The notes: generated by a model from the sequence alone, not told the origin. Positions 8,780-18,252 are shown, counted from the first letter of the stretch. The stretch is DNA of 64,000 nt from Jeongeupia chitinilytica (GCF_014652315.1 NZ_BMYO01000002.1:372001-436000), one strand, 5' to 3'. Translations and numbers: made by a program.

Positions 8780-8815
8780 TCACGGATCGGTCGATTTGAA
8801 AAGGGGAAGTACGGC

Positions 8816-9061
8816 ATGGAAGAAGTAGAGCTGAAACGCATCCTGTGGCGCTCGCGCCGCGGCCTGCTGGAGCTGGATCTGCAGCTGGAGCGTTTTGTTG
8901 CCGAGGTGCTGCCGACGCTGTCGGAGGCCGAGCTGGCGCTCTACGGGGACGTGCTGCTGCTTCCCGACCAGGATTTCCTGGCCTACGTGAACGGTGCGGT
9001 CGCATGTCCCAATGCGCGACTCGTGCCGATGATCGAGCGCATCCGCGCAGCACAACGATAA
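8816..9061 (+). CDS. sdhE: Succinate dehydrogenase flavinylation factor (SDHAF2 family)
   Basis: At 81 residues this small helical protein matches the SdhE/YgfY family in size and pattern. The opening LKRILWRSRRGLLELDLQL contains the characteristic R-R-G region that docks on SdhA, and later YGDVLLLPDQDFLAYV corresponds to the conserved C-terminal helix. It assists covalent attachment of FAD to SdhA. Its place between sdhB and gltA is typical of betaproteobacteria. Confidence 0.92.
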   Translation: MEEVELKRILWRSRRGLLELDLQLERFVAEVLPTLSEAELALYGDVLLLPDQDFLAYVNGAVACPNARLVPMIERIRAAQR

Positions 9062-9104
9062 CGGTGGCGGGCCCGATCCCGCACCCAACCTGGAGCCTAT
9101 AGAG

Positions 9105-10391
9105 ATGGAAAACAAGGTCACCCTGACTTACAAGAACGGCGAGCAGTCGATCGATCTGCCGGTGCTGCCGGCGACGCTCGGCCCGAGCGTGGTCGACATC
9201 CGTACCTTTTCGAAGACCGGCATGTTCACCTTCGACCCGGGCTTTCTTGCCACGTCGGCGTGCGAGTCGCAGATCACCTACATCGACGGTGACCTTGGCC
9301 AACTCTATTACCGCGGTTATCCGATCGAGCAACTGGCCGAACACTCGGACTACCTCGAGTCGTGCTACCTGCTGATCTACGGCGAGCTGCCGACCAAGCA
9401 GCAAAAGGAAGACTTCGTTCGCGTCGTCACCAAGCACACTATGGTGCACGACCAGATGACCCGCTTCTTCCAGGGTTTCCGTCGTGACGCACATCCGATG
9501 GCCATGATGGTCGGCGTGACCGGCGCACTGTCGGCGTTCTACCAGGACAGCCTCGACATCAACGATCCGGAGCACCGTCGTGTGGCGATCTATCGCCTGA
9601 TCTCGAAGATCCCGACGATCGCCGCGATGTGCTACCGCTACAACCAGGGCCTGCCGTTCCAGTACCCGCGCAACGATCTGGGCTACACCGCCAACTTCCT
9701 GCACATGATGTTCTCGACGCCGTGCGAGCCGTACGAGCCGAACCCGGTGCTGGTGAAGGCACTCGACCGCATCCTGATCCTGCACGCCGACCATGAACAG
9801 AACGCGTCGACCTCGACCGTGCGTCTGGCCGGTTCGTCGGGTGCCAACCCGTTCGCATGTATCGCCGCCGGTATCGCCTGCCTGTGGGGCCCGTCGCACG
9901 GCGGCGCCAACGAAGCCGTGCTGAAGATGCTCGACGAGATCGGCTCGGTCGAGAACGTTCCGGCGTTCATGGAAGGCGTGAAGAACAAGACCCACAAGCT
10001 GATGGGCTTCGGTCACCGCGTCTACAAGAACATGGATCCGCGTGCAGCGATCATGAAAGAGACCTGCGACGAAGTGCTGAAGGAACTCGGTCTCGAAAAC
10101 GATCCGAAGTTCAAGCTGGCGATGGCGCTGGAAAAGATCGCGCTGGAAGACCCGTACTTCATCGAGCGCAAGCTGTACCCGAACGTCGACTTCTACTCGG
10201 GCATCGTGCTGACCGCCCTCGGCATTCCGGTGTCGATGTTCACGGTGATCTTCGCGCTGGCCCGTACCGTCGGCTGGATCAGCCACTGGAACGAAATGAT
10301 TTCGGATCCGGCAATGAAGATCGGCCGCCCGCGCCAGCTGTACACCGGCTCGCCGCGTCGCGACTACGTAGATATCAAAAATCGCGGATAA
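9105..10391 (+). CDS. gltA: Citrate synthase (type II)
   Basis: This enzyme condenses acetyl-CoA with oxaloacetate. Its 428 residues match the hexameric, NADH-sensitive type found in Gram-negative bacteria, including the N-terminal beta domain (residues 1-45, YKNGEQSIDLPVLPATLGPS). Catalytic motifs are WGPSHGGANEAVLKML (His), MGFGHRVYKNMDPRA (His) and NVDFYSGI (Asp). It differs clearly from prpC at the left edge, so the region carries both citrate-synthase paralogues. The ATG at 9105 follows the CTGGAG SD. Confidence 0.97.
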   Translation: MENKVTLTYKNGEQSIDLPVLPATLGPSVVDIRTFSKTGMFTFDPGFLATSACESQITYIDGDLGQLYYRGYPIEQLAEHSDYLESCYLLIYGELPTKQQKEDFVRVVTKHTMVHDQMTRFFQGFRRDAHPMAMMVGVTGALSAFYQDSLDINDPEHRRVAIYRLISKIPTIAAMCYRYNQGLPFQYPRNDLGYTANFLHMMFSTPCEPYEPNPVLVKALDRILILHADHEQNASTSTVRLAGSSGANPFACIAAGIACLWGPSHGGANEAVLKMLDEIGSVENVPAFMEGVKNKTHKLMGFGHRVYKNMDPRAAIMKETCDEVLKELGLENDPKFKLAMALEKIALEDPYFIERKLYPNVDFYSGIVLTALGIPVSMFTVIFALARTVGWISHWNEMISDPAMKIGRPRQLYTGSPRRDYVDIKNRG

Positions 10392-10400
10392 CCGCGTGGA

Positions 10401-10425
10401 TGCGCCGCCCCCCGAGGGCGGCGCA
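10401..10425 (+). other. 10-bp perfect RNA hairpin in the gltA-sucA gap
   Basis: TGCGCCGCCC pairs with GGGCGGCGCA around a 5-base loop, ten bases after the gltA stop. There is no U-tract, so it is not a standard terminator. It could protect the upstream mRNA 3' end after processing or act as a weak attenuator. Similar hairpins lie at 13311-13329, 14612-14631 and 16114-16135. Confidence 0.6.
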
Positions 10426-10488
10426 ATACCATAGCAGTCGGGCGATCAGACCCGCTGCGTCTGGCTAGATAGACAGGACAGAACCACA

Positions 10489-13302
10489 ATGATGACCGAG
10501 TATCAGGTTAGTTCTCACCTCTTCGGCGGGAATGCACCGTTTATCGAGGAACTGTACGAGCAGTACCTCGCCGATCCGACGTCGGTGGACGGCAAATGGC
10601 GCGAGTATTTCGACCGGCTGCAGCAAACGGCCGGCGCGATCGAGCGCGATGTGCCGCGTGCGCCGATCGAGGAATCGTTCCGCCAGATGGCCCGCAAGCC
10701 GCGCATGGTCGCCGCTGCCGGCGCCGCCGACGAAAAGGCGGTGCGCCAGCAGATCAACCTGCTGCGACTGATTTCCGCCTACCGCGTGCTCGGCAGCCGC
10801 AACGCAGCGCTCGATCCGCTGCGCCGGATGGACCAGACCTACGTGGCCGAGCTCGATCCGAAGCATCACGGCTTCTCGGATGCCGACCAGGCCAAGGTGT
10901 TCGGTACCAACATCGCCGGCATGGAAAAGGCCTCGCTCGCCGAGGTGCTGTCCTTCCTGAAGCAGACGTACTGCGGCAGCATCGGCCTCGAGTACATGCA
11001 CATCACCCGTTCGGACGAAAAGCACTGGGTCCAGCAATGGTTCGAGTCGCGTCGTTCGACCTCGCAGTACAACGCCGGCCAGAAGAAACGCATTCTCAAG
11101 CAGGTCACCGCAGCAGAGACGCTCGAGCAGTACCTGCACAAGAAGTACGTCGGCCAGAAGCGCTTCTCGCTCGAAGGCGGCGATTCGCTGATTCCGGCCA
11201 TGGATTACCTGACCCAGCTGTCCGGCGCTGCCGGCGTGCAGGAAATCGTGATCGGCATGGCCCACCGCGGCCGTCTGAACATGCTGGTGAACATCCTCGG
11301 CAAGCAGCCGCGTGACCTGTTCAGCGAGTTCGAAGGCCGCTACACCACGCAGCTGGCGTCGGGCGACGTGAAGTACCACATGGGCTTCTCGAGCGACATT
11401 CCGACGGCCAACGGCCCGGTGCACCTGAGCCTCGCGTTCAACCCGTCGCACCTTGAAATCGTCAACCCGGTCGTCGTCGGTTCGGTGCGCGCACGTCAGC
11501 AGCGCCGCAACGACAAGACCGGCGATCAGGTCCTGCCGGTCCTGATCCACGGCGACTCGGCCTTCATCGGCCTGGGCACCAACCAGGGCACGTTCAACCT
11601 GTCGCAGACGCGCGGTTACGGTACCGGCGGCACCGTGCACATCGTCGTCAACAACCAGGTCGGCTTCACCACCTCGGACGTGCGCGACAACCGCTCGACA
11701 CTGTACTGTACCGACATCGCGAAGATGGTCGAAGCGCCGGTGTTCCACGTCAACGGCGACGATCCGGAGGCCGTGTGCCTGGTGATCGAAGCCGCGATGG
11801 AGTTCCGCAAGACCTTCCGCAAGGATGTGGTCATCGACATCGTCTGCTTCCGTCGCTGGGGCCACAACGAGGCGGACGATCCGTTCGTCACGCAGCCGAT
11901 GATGTACAAGAAGATCGGCCAGCACCCGGGCGTGCGCAAGAAGTACGCCGACCGTCTCGTGGCCGAAGGCGTCGTATCCGAAGCCGAAGCCAACGAGATG
12001 ATCGACGCGTACCGCGCGGCGCTGGATCGCGGCGAACACGTCGAACAGACCACGCTGACCGACTACAAGCGCAATTTCGCGATCGACTTCGGCAAGTACA
12101 TGGGCAACCACTGGCGCCACCCGGTCGACACCGCAGTGCGTCTGGGCGGCCTGCAGCGTCTGGCCGAGAAGTTCAACGCCGTGCCGGAAAACTTCAAGCT
12201 GCGCGCCAACGTGGAGAAGATCCTCAAGGAACGCGGTGAAATGGTTGCCGGCAATGCGCCGGTCGACTTCGGCATGGCCGAATCGCTGGCCTATGCAACG
12301 CTGGTGACCGAAGGCTACGCCGTGCGGATTTCGGGTGAAGACTCGGGTCGCGGCACCTTCAACCACCGCCATGCCGTCGTGCACGACCAGAACCGCGAGA
12401 AGTGGGACCAGGGCGCCTACATCCCGCTGCAGCACCTGTCGGACAGCCAGGCACACTTCACCGTCATCGATTCGATCCTGAACGAAGAAGCGGTGCTGGC
12501 GTTCGAATACGGCTATGCCTCGTCGGCGCCGGAAGAGCTGGTGATCTGGGAAGCGCAGTTCGGTGACTTTGCCAACGGTGCGCAAGTCGTGATCGACCAG
12601 TTCATCACCTCGGGCGAAACCAAGTGGGGCCGTCTGTGCGGTCTGACGATGATGCTGCCGCACGGCTACGACGGTCAGGGTCCTGAGCACAGCTCGGCCC
12701 GCGTCGAGCGCTACCTGCAGATGTGTGCCGAGCACAACGTCCAGGTCGTGCAGCCGTCCGAAGCCAGCCAGATCTTCCACGTACTGCGTCGCCAGATGCT
12801 GCGTCCGGTCCGCAAGCCGCTGATCATCATCATGAGCAAGCGGCTGCTGAAGGCGAAGTTTGCCGCCAGCCCGATCGAGCAGTTCAGCAGCGGTGCCTTC
12901 CGCAACGTGATCGGCGACACCGCCGAACTCGATGCCAAGAAGGTCAAGCGCGTCCTCGTCTGCGCCGGTCAGGTGTACTACGACCTCGCCACGGCACGTG
13001 CCGAACGCGAGATCAAGGACATCGCCATCGTCCGCGTCGAACAGCTGTATCCGTTCCCGACCGAAGAGCTGCAGGCCGAGTTCGAGAAGTATCCGAACGC
13101 CCGCGAAGTTGTCTGGGTCCAGGAAGAGCCGCGCAACCAGGGCGCCTGGCACCAGATCCGTCATCGCCTCGAAGGCTGCACCTCGCCGAAGCAGGCGCTC
13201 AAGTTTGCGGGTCGCCCGTCGTCGGCATCGCCGGCGGTTGGCTACATGAGCAAGCACACCGCCCAGCTCAAGGCCTTCGTCGACGAAGCGCTGACGCTGT
13301 AA
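10489..13302 (+). CDS. sucA: 2-oxoglutarate dehydrogenase E1 component
   Basis: This 937-residue thiamine-diphosphate enzyme decarboxylates 2-oxoglutarate and passes succinyl groups to SucB. The N-terminal SucB-binding segment is present (LFGGNAPFIEELYEQYLADP). It is followed by the E1 motifs GMAHRGRLNMLVNILGK, NNQVGFTTSD, the ThDP/Mg segment HVNGDDPEAV and RRWGHNEADDPFVTQP, then the C-terminal transketolase-like part (LPHGYDGQGPEHSSARVERY). Length is normal. The start is ATGATG, so translation could begin one codon later. The two hairpins flanking the gene may set its expression relative to gltA and sucB. Confidence 0.97.
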   Translation: MMTEYQVSSHLFGGNAPFIEELYEQYLADPTSVDGKWREYFDRLQQTAGAIERDVPRAPIEESFRQMARKPRMVAAAGAADEKAVRQQINLLRLISAYRVLGSRNAALDPLRRMDQTYVAELDPKHHGFSDADQAKVFGTNIAGMEKASLAEVLSFLKQTYCGSIGLEYMHITRSDEKHWVQQWFESRRSTSQYNAGQKKRILKQVTAAETLEQYLHKKYVGQKRFSLEGGDSLIPAMDYLTQLSGAAGVQEIVIGMAHRGRLNMLVNILGKQPRDLFSEFEGRYTTQLASGDVKYHMGFSSDIPTANGPVHLSLAFNPSHLEIVNPVVVGSVRARQQRRNDKTGDQVLPVLIHGDSAFIGLGTNQGTFNLSQTRGYGTGGTVHIVVNNQVGFTTSDVRDNRSTLYCTDIAKMVEAPVFHVNGDDPEAVCLVIEAAMEFRKTFRKDVVIDIVCFRRWGHNEADDPFVTQPMMYKKIGQHPGVRKKYADRLVAEGVVSEAEANEMIDAYRAALDRGEHVEQTTLTDYKRNFAIDFGKYMGNHWRHPVDTAVRLGGLQRLAEKFNAVPENFKLRANVEKILKERGEMVAGNAPVDFGMAESLAYATLVTEGYAVRISGEDSGRGTFNHRHAVVHDQNREKWDQGAYIPLQHLSDSQAHFTVIDSILNEEAVLAFEYGYASSAPEELVIWEAQFGDFANGAQVVIDQFITSGETKWGRLCGLTMMLPHGYDGQGPEHSSARVERYLQMCAEHNVQVVQPSEASQIFHVLRRQMLRPVRKPLIIIMSKRLLKAKFAASPIEQFSSGAFRNVIGDTAELDAKKVKRVLVCAGQVYYDLATARAEREIKDIAIVRVEQLYPFPTEELQAEFEKYPNAREVVWVQEEPRNQGAWHQIRHRLEGCTSPKQALKFAGRPSSASPAVGYMSKHTAQLKAFVDEALTL

Positions 13303-13310
13303 TCATCCGC

Positions 13311-13329
13311 GGGGCGGCGGTGCCGCCCC
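13311..13329 (+). other. 8-bp GC hairpin in the sucA-sucB gap
   Basis: GGGGCGGC and GCCGCCCC flank a 3-base loop, starting nine bases after the sucA stop. There is no U-tract. It belongs to a series of gene-end hairpins in this operon. Confidence 0.5.
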
Positions 13330-13378
13330 GAACCGCCTCAAGCCGGACCCCAGGCTAGAACGAATTGGAGAAACATCA

Positions 13379-14602
13379 ATGATCATCGAAGTCAAAGTGC
13401 CGCAGCTGCCGGAATCCGTGACCGAAGCCACGCTGCTGTCGTGGAAGAAGAAAGCCGGCGAAGCCGTCGCGCGTGACGAGAACCTGATCGACATCGAAAC
13501 CGACAAGGTCGTGCTGGAAATCCCGGCACCGCAGGCTGGCGTGCTGGTGTCGATCATCAAGAACGAAGGCGATACCGTCGGCAGCGACGAACTGATCGCG
13601 ACCATCGACACCGAAGCCAAGGTGGCGGCAGCCGCGCCGGCTGTCTCGGCACCGAGCGCGGCCATCGTCGAGCAGCAACAGCGCATCGAAGCTGCCGCGG
13701 CTTCGGCCGGCGTGCCGGCTTCGGCACTCGGCTTCGGTTCGGCCGTGATGCCGGCAGCGAAGAAGCTTGCTGCCGACAACGGCGTCGACGTGTCGAAGGT
13801 CGAAGGCAGCGGCCGTGGCGGTCGCGTGCTGAAGGAAGACGTGCAGAACGCGCTGAACAAGCCGGCTGCCGCGCCGGTCGCAGCACCGGTTGCTGCCGGG
13901 GAACGCGCGGAACAGCGCGTGCCGATGAGCCGGTTGCGCCAGCGCGTGGCCGAGCGCCTGCTCGAGTCGCAGCAAACCAACGCCATTCTGACGACGTTCA
14001 ACGAAGTCAACATGAAGCCGTTGATGGACCTGCGGAACAAGTACAAGGACCGCTTCGAGAAGGAACACGGCGTGAAGCTCGGCTTCATGGGTTTCTTCGT
14101 CAAGGCCGCCGTGCACGCGCTGAAGAAGTATCCGATCGTCAACGCCTCGGTTGACGGCAACGACATCGTCTACCACGGCTACTTCGACATCGGTGTTGCT
14201 GTCGGCTCGCCGCGCGGCCTCGTCGTGCCGGTGATCCGCAACGCCGACCAGCTCTCGCTGGCCGACATCGAGAAGACCATCGCCGATTTCGGCAAGCGCG
14301 CGCAGGAAGGCAAGCTGAGTCTGGACGAACTTACCGGTGGCACCTACACGATCTCGAACGGAGGTACGTTCGGTTCGATGATGTCGACCCCGATCATCAA
14401 CCCGCCGCAATCGGCGATCCTCGGCATGCACGCCACCAAGGAACGTGCCGTGGTCGAGAACGGCGAGATCGTTGCCCGTCCGATGATGTACCTGGCCCAG
14501 TCGTACGACCACCGGATCATCGACGGCCGCGAAGCGGTGCTGTCGCTGGTGGCGATCAAGGAAGCGATCGAAGACCCGGCCCGCCTGCTGCTGGACCTGT
14601 AA
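13379..14602 (+). CDS. sucB: 2-oxoglutarate dehydrogenase E2 (dihydrolipoyl succinyltransferase)
   Basis: This 407-residue core subunit transfers succinyl groups to CoA. One lipoyl domain (residues 1-77) has the lipoylated K43 in IDIETDKVVLEIPAP. An Ala-rich linker leads to the E1/E3-binding domain (about 120-160, MPAAKKLAADNGVDVSKVEG). The catalytic domain ends with SYDHRIIDGREA (H378, D382). The family, length and position between sucA and lpdA all agree. Its promoter is presumably that of the operon. Confidence 0.97.
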   Translation: MIIEVKVPQLPESVTEATLLSWKKKAGEAVARDENLIDIETDKVVLEIPAPQAGVLVSIIKNEGDTVGSDELIATIDTEAKVAAAAPAVSAPSAAIVEQQQRIEAAAASAGVPASALGFGSAVMPAAKKLAADNGVDVSKVEGSGRGGRVLKEDVQNALNKPAAAPVAAPVAAGERAEQRVPMSRLRQRVAERLLESQQTNAILTTFNEVNMKPLMDLRNKYKDRFEKEHGVKLGFMGFFVKAAVHALKKYPIVNASVDGNDIVYHGYFDIGVAVGSPRGLVVPVIRNADQLSLADIEKTIADFGKRAQEGKLSLDELTGGTYTISNGGTFGSMMSTPIINPPQSAILGMHATKERAVVENGEIVARPMMYLAQSYDHRIIDGREAVLSLVAIKEAIEDPARLLLDL

Positions 14603-14611
14603 TTCCGGAAT

Positions 14612-14631
14612 GGGCGGGGGGCAACCCGCCC
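14612..14631 (+). other. 7-bp GC hairpin in the sucB-lpdA gap
   Basis: GGGCGGG and CCCGCCC flank a six-base loop nine bases after the sucB stop. No U-tract follows. Position and form repeat those in the preceding gaps. Confidence 0.5.
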
Positions 14632-14671
14632 GAACGCGCGAGCACGGCTCGCATCAGCTTAGGAAAACAAC

Positions 14672-16105
14672 ATGTCGCAACAATTCGACGTCGTCGTGAT
14701 CGGTGCTGGCCCCGGCGGCTACATCGCAGCGATCCGTGCTGCGCAACTGGGTTTCAGTACCGCCTGCATCGACGAATTCAAGAACAAGGAAGGCAACGCC
14801 AGCCTCGGCGGCACCTGCCTGAACGTCGGCTGCATTCCGTCCAAGGCGCTGCTCGAATCGTCGGAAAACTGGGAGCGCATCGAGCACAAGTTCGCGGCGC
14901 ACGGCATTACCGTTGAAGGTGCGAAGTTCGACGTCGCCAAGATGCTCGAGCGCAAGAACGGCATCGTCAGCAAGCTGACCCAGGGTATCGGCTTCCTGTT
15001 CAAGAAGAACAAGGTCACCAGCCTGCACGGTCACGGCCGTATCCTCGGTCGCAACGGCGACCGCTGGCAGCTTGAAGTCGCCGACGGTGACAAGACCGAC
15101 GTGGTCGAAGCCACCCATGTGATCATCGCAACCGGCTCGACCCCGCGTGCATTCCCGGGCGTGCCGTTCGACAACGAGCTCGTGCTCGACAACGAAGGTG
15201 CGCTGGCCATTCCGGCCGTGCCGAAGAAACTGGGCGTGATCGGCGCCGGCGTCATCGGTCTGGAAATGGGTTCGGTGTGGAAGCGTCTCGGTGCCGACGT
15301 CACCGTGCTCGAAGCCGCACCGGGTTTCCTGCTCGCTGCCGACGAAGCCGTCGCCAAGGAAGCGCACAAGATCTTCACCAAGGATCTGGGCCTGAAGATC
15401 AACACCAGCGTCAAGATCGCCAAGGTCGAGCCGGGCAAGAAGGGTGTCAAGGTCGAATACGCCGACAGCGAAGGCAAGGATCACAGCATCACCTTTGACA
15501 AGCTCATCGTCGCGATCGGCCGCGTGCCGAACACCTGGAACCTCGCGGCCGAAGGCGTGGGGCTGCCGGTCGACGAGCGCGGCTTCATCGCTGTCGACGG
15601 CGAATGCCGGACCAGCCTGCCGAACGTCTGGGCGATCGGTGACGTCGTTCGCGGCCCGATGCTGGCGCACAAGGCGTCGGAAGAAGGTGTGGCTGTGGCC
15701 GAGCGCATTGCCGGGCAGCATCCGCACATCGACTTCAACACCGTGCCCTGGGTCATCTACACCAGCCCCGAAATGGCATGGGTGGGCAAGACCGAGCAGC
15801 AACTGAAGGCCGAAGGGGTCGACTACCGCAAGGGCCAGTTCCCGTTCAGCCCGAACGGCCGCGCGCTGGGCCTCGGCGAAGTCGCCGGCTTCTGCAAGAT
15901 GCTGGCCGATGCCAAGACCGACCGCATCCTCGGCGTCCACATCATCGGTCCGTTCGCGTCCGAACTGATCGCCGAAGCCGTGGTGGCGATGGAGTTCAAC
16001 GCATCGTCCGAAGACATTGCCCGTATCGTCCACGCCCACCCGTCGCTGTCCGAGTCGCTGCATGAAGCGGCGCTTGGCGTCGACAAGCGTGGTCTGCACA
16101 GCTGA
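14672..16105 (+). CDS. lpdA: Dihydrolipoyl dehydrogenase (E3)
   Basis: This 477-residue FAD enzyme reoxidises the lipoyl group of SucB using NAD. The N-terminal FAD motif is VVVIGAGPGGYIAAIRAAQ. The redox-active disulfide is C49/C54 in GGTCLNVGCIPSK. The NAD motif is GVIGAGVIGLEMGSVW, and the dimer-interface active site is HAHPSLSESLHEAA. It contains no lipoyl domain of its own. It may also serve other 2-oxoacid dehydrogenases, but its place in this operon supports the 2-oxoglutarate complex. Confidence 0.97.
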   Translation: MSQQFDVVVIGAGPGGYIAAIRAAQLGFSTACIDEFKNKEGNASLGGTCLNVGCIPSKALLESSENWERIEHKFAAHGITVEGAKFDVAKMLERKNGIVSKLTQGIGFLFKKNKVTSLHGHGRILGRNGDRWQLEVADGDKTDVVEATHVIIATGSTPRAFPGVPFDNELVLDNEGALAIPAVPKKLGVIGAGVIGLEMGSVWKRLGADVTVLEAAPGFLLAADEAVAKEAHKIFTKDLGLKINTSVKIAKVEPGKKGVKVEYADSEGKDHSITFDKLIVAIGRVPNTWNLAAEGVGLPVDERGFIAVDGECRTSLPNVWAIGDVVRGPMLAHKASEEGVAVAERIAGQHPHIDFNTVPWVIYTSPEMAWVGKTEQQLKAEGVDYRKGQFPFSPNGRALGLGEVAGFCKMLADAKTDRILGVHIIGPFASELIAEAVVAMEFNASSEDIARIVHAHPSLSESLHEAALGVDKRGLHS

Positions 16106-16113
16106 TTAACCAG

Positions 16114-16143
16114 CGGAACGGCGACGACCGTTCCGTATTTTTC
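16114..16143 (+). terminator. Intrinsic terminator-like hairpin between lpdA and sucC
   Basis: CGGAACGG pairs with CCGTTCCG around a six-base loop and is followed by TATTTTT, eight bases after the lpdA stop. By form it is a true terminator inside what otherwise looks like a single operon. sucCD may therefore be partly uncoupled, relying on read-through or on a promoter of its own. The gap leaves little room for the latter. Confidence 0.6.
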
Positions 16144-16163
16144 CTGACTGAGGAATACACGAG

Positions 16164-17327
16164 ATGAATCTCCACGAGTATCAAGCCAAGGAACTGCTGG
16201 CCAAGTATGGCCTGCCGGTACAGAAGGGCATTCTGGCGAACAGCGCCGAAGAAGCCGCTGCTGCTTACGACACCCTCGGCGGCAAGTTCGCCGTGGTCAA
16301 GGCCCAGGTGCATGCCGGTGGCCGTGGCAAGGCCGGTGGCGTCAAGGTGGTGAAGAGCCGCGAAGAAGCCGCCGAAGTCGCCAAGACCCTGATCGGTACC
16401 AACCTGGTGACCTACCAGACCGACGCAGCCGGCCAGCCGGTGCACTCGGTGCTGGTGTGTGAAGACATGTACCCGGTGCAGCGCGAGCTGTATCTGGGCG
16501 CCGTGGTCGATCGTTCGAGCCAGCGCGTCGTCTTCATGGTGTCGACCGAAGGTGGTGTCGAGATCGAGAAGGTGGCCGAAGAGACCCCGGAAAAGATCAT
16601 CAAGATCGAAATCGATCCGCTGGTCGGCGCTCAGCCGTTCCAGGGCCGTGACGCTGCGTTCGCGCTCGGCCTGCAAGGTCCGCAAGTCGCCGCGTTCACC
16701 AAGCTGTTCCTCGGCGCGGCCAAGGCCTTCATCGAGAACGACTTCGCGCTGTTCGAAGTGAATCCGCTGGCGCTGCGCGAAAACGGCGAACTGGCTTGCG
16801 TCGACGGCAAGATCAACCTCGACTCCAACGCCCTGTACCGTCACCCGGAACTGCTGGCGCAACGCGACAAGTCGCAGGAAAACGAGCGTGAAGTGAAGGC
16901 GTCGGAGTTCGAACTGAACTACGTGGCACTGGAAGGCAACATCGGCTGCATGGTGAACGGCGCCGGTCTGGCCATGGCCACGATGGACATCATCAAGCTC
17001 AAGGGCGGCCAGCCAGCCAACTTCCTCGACGTCGGCGGTGGCGCAACCAAGGAGCGCGTGATCGAAGCGTTCAAGCTGATCCTGGCCGACGAATCGGTCA
17101 AGGGCGTGCTGATCAACATCTTCGGCGGCATCGTCCGTTGCGACATGATCGCCGAAGCGATCATCGCTGCCGTCAAGGAAGTGAACGTGACCGTGCCGGT
17201 CGTGGTTCGTCTGGAAGGCAACAACGCCGAACTCGGCGCCAAGCTGCTCGACGAATCGGGCCTGAAGCTGACTTCGGCCCAGGGCCTGAACGACGCGGCC
17301 GAGAAGATCGTCGCTGCGCTGGCCTGA
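16164..17327 (+). CDS. sucC: Succinyl-CoA synthetase beta subunit
   Basis: This 387-residue ATP-grasp subunit forms the nucleotide-binding half of the ligase that converts succinyl-CoA to succinate with NTP formation. Motifs are MNLHEYQAKELLAKYGLP, VHAGGRGKAGGVKVVKS, EVNPLAL and VLINIFGGIVRCDMIAEAI. Length is standard. It is followed 29 bp later by sucD with an AAGGAAT SD. Confidence 0.97.
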   Translation: MNLHEYQAKELLAKYGLPVQKGILANSAEEAAAAYDTLGGKFAVVKAQVHAGGRGKAGGVKVVKSREEAAEVAKTLIGTNLVTYQTDAAGQPVHSVLVCEDMYPVQRELYLGAVVDRSSQRVVFMVSTEGGVEIEKVAEETPEKIIKIEIDPLVGAQPFQGRDAAFALGLQGPQVAAFTKLFLGAAKAFIENDFALFEVNPLALRENGELACVDGKINLDSNALYRHPELLAQRDKSQENEREVKASEFELNYVALEGNIGCMVNGAGLAMATMDIIKLKGGQPANFLDVGGGATKERVIEAFKLILADESVKGVLINIFGGIVRCDMIAEAIIAAVKEVNVTVPVVVRLEGNNAELGAKLLDESGLKLTSAQGLNDAAEKIVAALA

Positions 17328-17356
17328 TCACCTGCATACGGATAAGGAATAAACCA

Positions 17357-18241
17357 ATGAGCGTTTTGGTCAACAAAGATACGAAAGTGCTGGTGCAAGG
17401 CTTCACCGGCAAGAACGGTACCTTCCACGCCGAGCAGGCGCTGAAGGTCGGCACCAAGGTTGTCGGTGGCGTAACCCCGGGCAAGGGCGGTTCCGAGCAC
17501 CTCGGCCTGCCGGTGTTCAACACCATGAAGGACGCCGTGCGCCAGACCCAAGCTGATGCCTCGGTGATCTACGTGCCGGCACCGTTCGCCAAGGATTCGA
17601 TCCTCGAAGCGATCGACAGCGGCGTGAAGCTGATCGTCTGCATCACCGAAGGCGTGCCGACCCTCGACATGCTGTACGTGAAGAAGGCCGTCGACGAAGC
17701 CGGCATCCGCCTGATCGGCCCGAACTGCCCCGGCATCATCACCCCGGGCGAGTGCAAGATCGGCATCATGCCGTGGCACATCCACCAGCCGGGCCGCATC
17801 GGCATCGTGTCGCGTTCGGGCACGCTGACGTACGAAGCCGTGGCGCAAACCACCGCGCTGGGTCTGGGCCAGTCGACCTGCATCGGCATCGGCGGCGACC
17901 CGATCCCGGGCACCAGCCACATCGACGCGCTGAAGCTGTTCCAGGATGATCCGGATACCGACGCGATCATCATGATCGGTGAAATCGGTGGTTCGGCCGA
18001 AGAAGAAGCGGCCGAATTTGCCAAGTCCTACGTGACCAAGCCGGTCGTCGGTTACATCGCCGGCGTCACCGCGCCGAAGGGCAAGCGCATGGGCCATGCC
18101 GGTGCGATCATCTCGGGCGGCAAGGGCACGGCCGAAGAAAAGTTCGCCGCGTTCGAGCGTGCAGGCATCGCCTACACCCGCAGCCCGGCCGAACTCGGCA
18201 AGACCATGTACGAGCTCCTCAAGAGCAAGAACATGCTCTGA
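17357..18241 (+). CDS. sucD: Succinyl-CoA synthetase alpha subunit
   Basis: This 294-residue subunit binds CoA and carries the phosphohistidine. VQGFTGKNGTFHAEQAL and GVTPGKGG form the CoA-binding Rossmann region. The phosphorylated His lies in MGHAGAIISGGKGTAEEK. The start is MSVLVNKDTK at 17357, as upstream extension only overlaps sucC in another frame. It ends the TCA operon, 11 bp before a strong terminator. Confidence 0.97.
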   Translation: MSVLVNKDTKVLVQGFTGKNGTFHAEQALKVGTKVVGGVTPGKGGSEHLGLPVFNTMKDAVRQTQADASVIYVPAPFAKDSILEAIDSGVKLIVCITEGVPTLDMLYVKKAVDEAGIRLIGPNCPGIITPGECKIGIMPWHIHQPGRIGIVSRSGTLTYEAVAQTTALGLGQSTCIGIGGDPIPGTSHIDALKLFQDDPDTDAIIMIGEIGGSAEEEAAEFAKSYVTKPVVGYIAGVTAPKGKRMGHAGAIISGGKGTAEEKFAAFERAGIAYTRSPAELGKTMYELLKSKNML

Positions 18242-18252
18242 TCCGCGTGATC

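Noticed and set aside
10465..13257. 930-codon antisense frame over sucA, and similar long frames over sdhA, lpdA, tex, maeB and dnaE
   Set aside because: All show the same shadow composition. Each faces a well-conserved enzyme whose third codon positions are mostly G or C.
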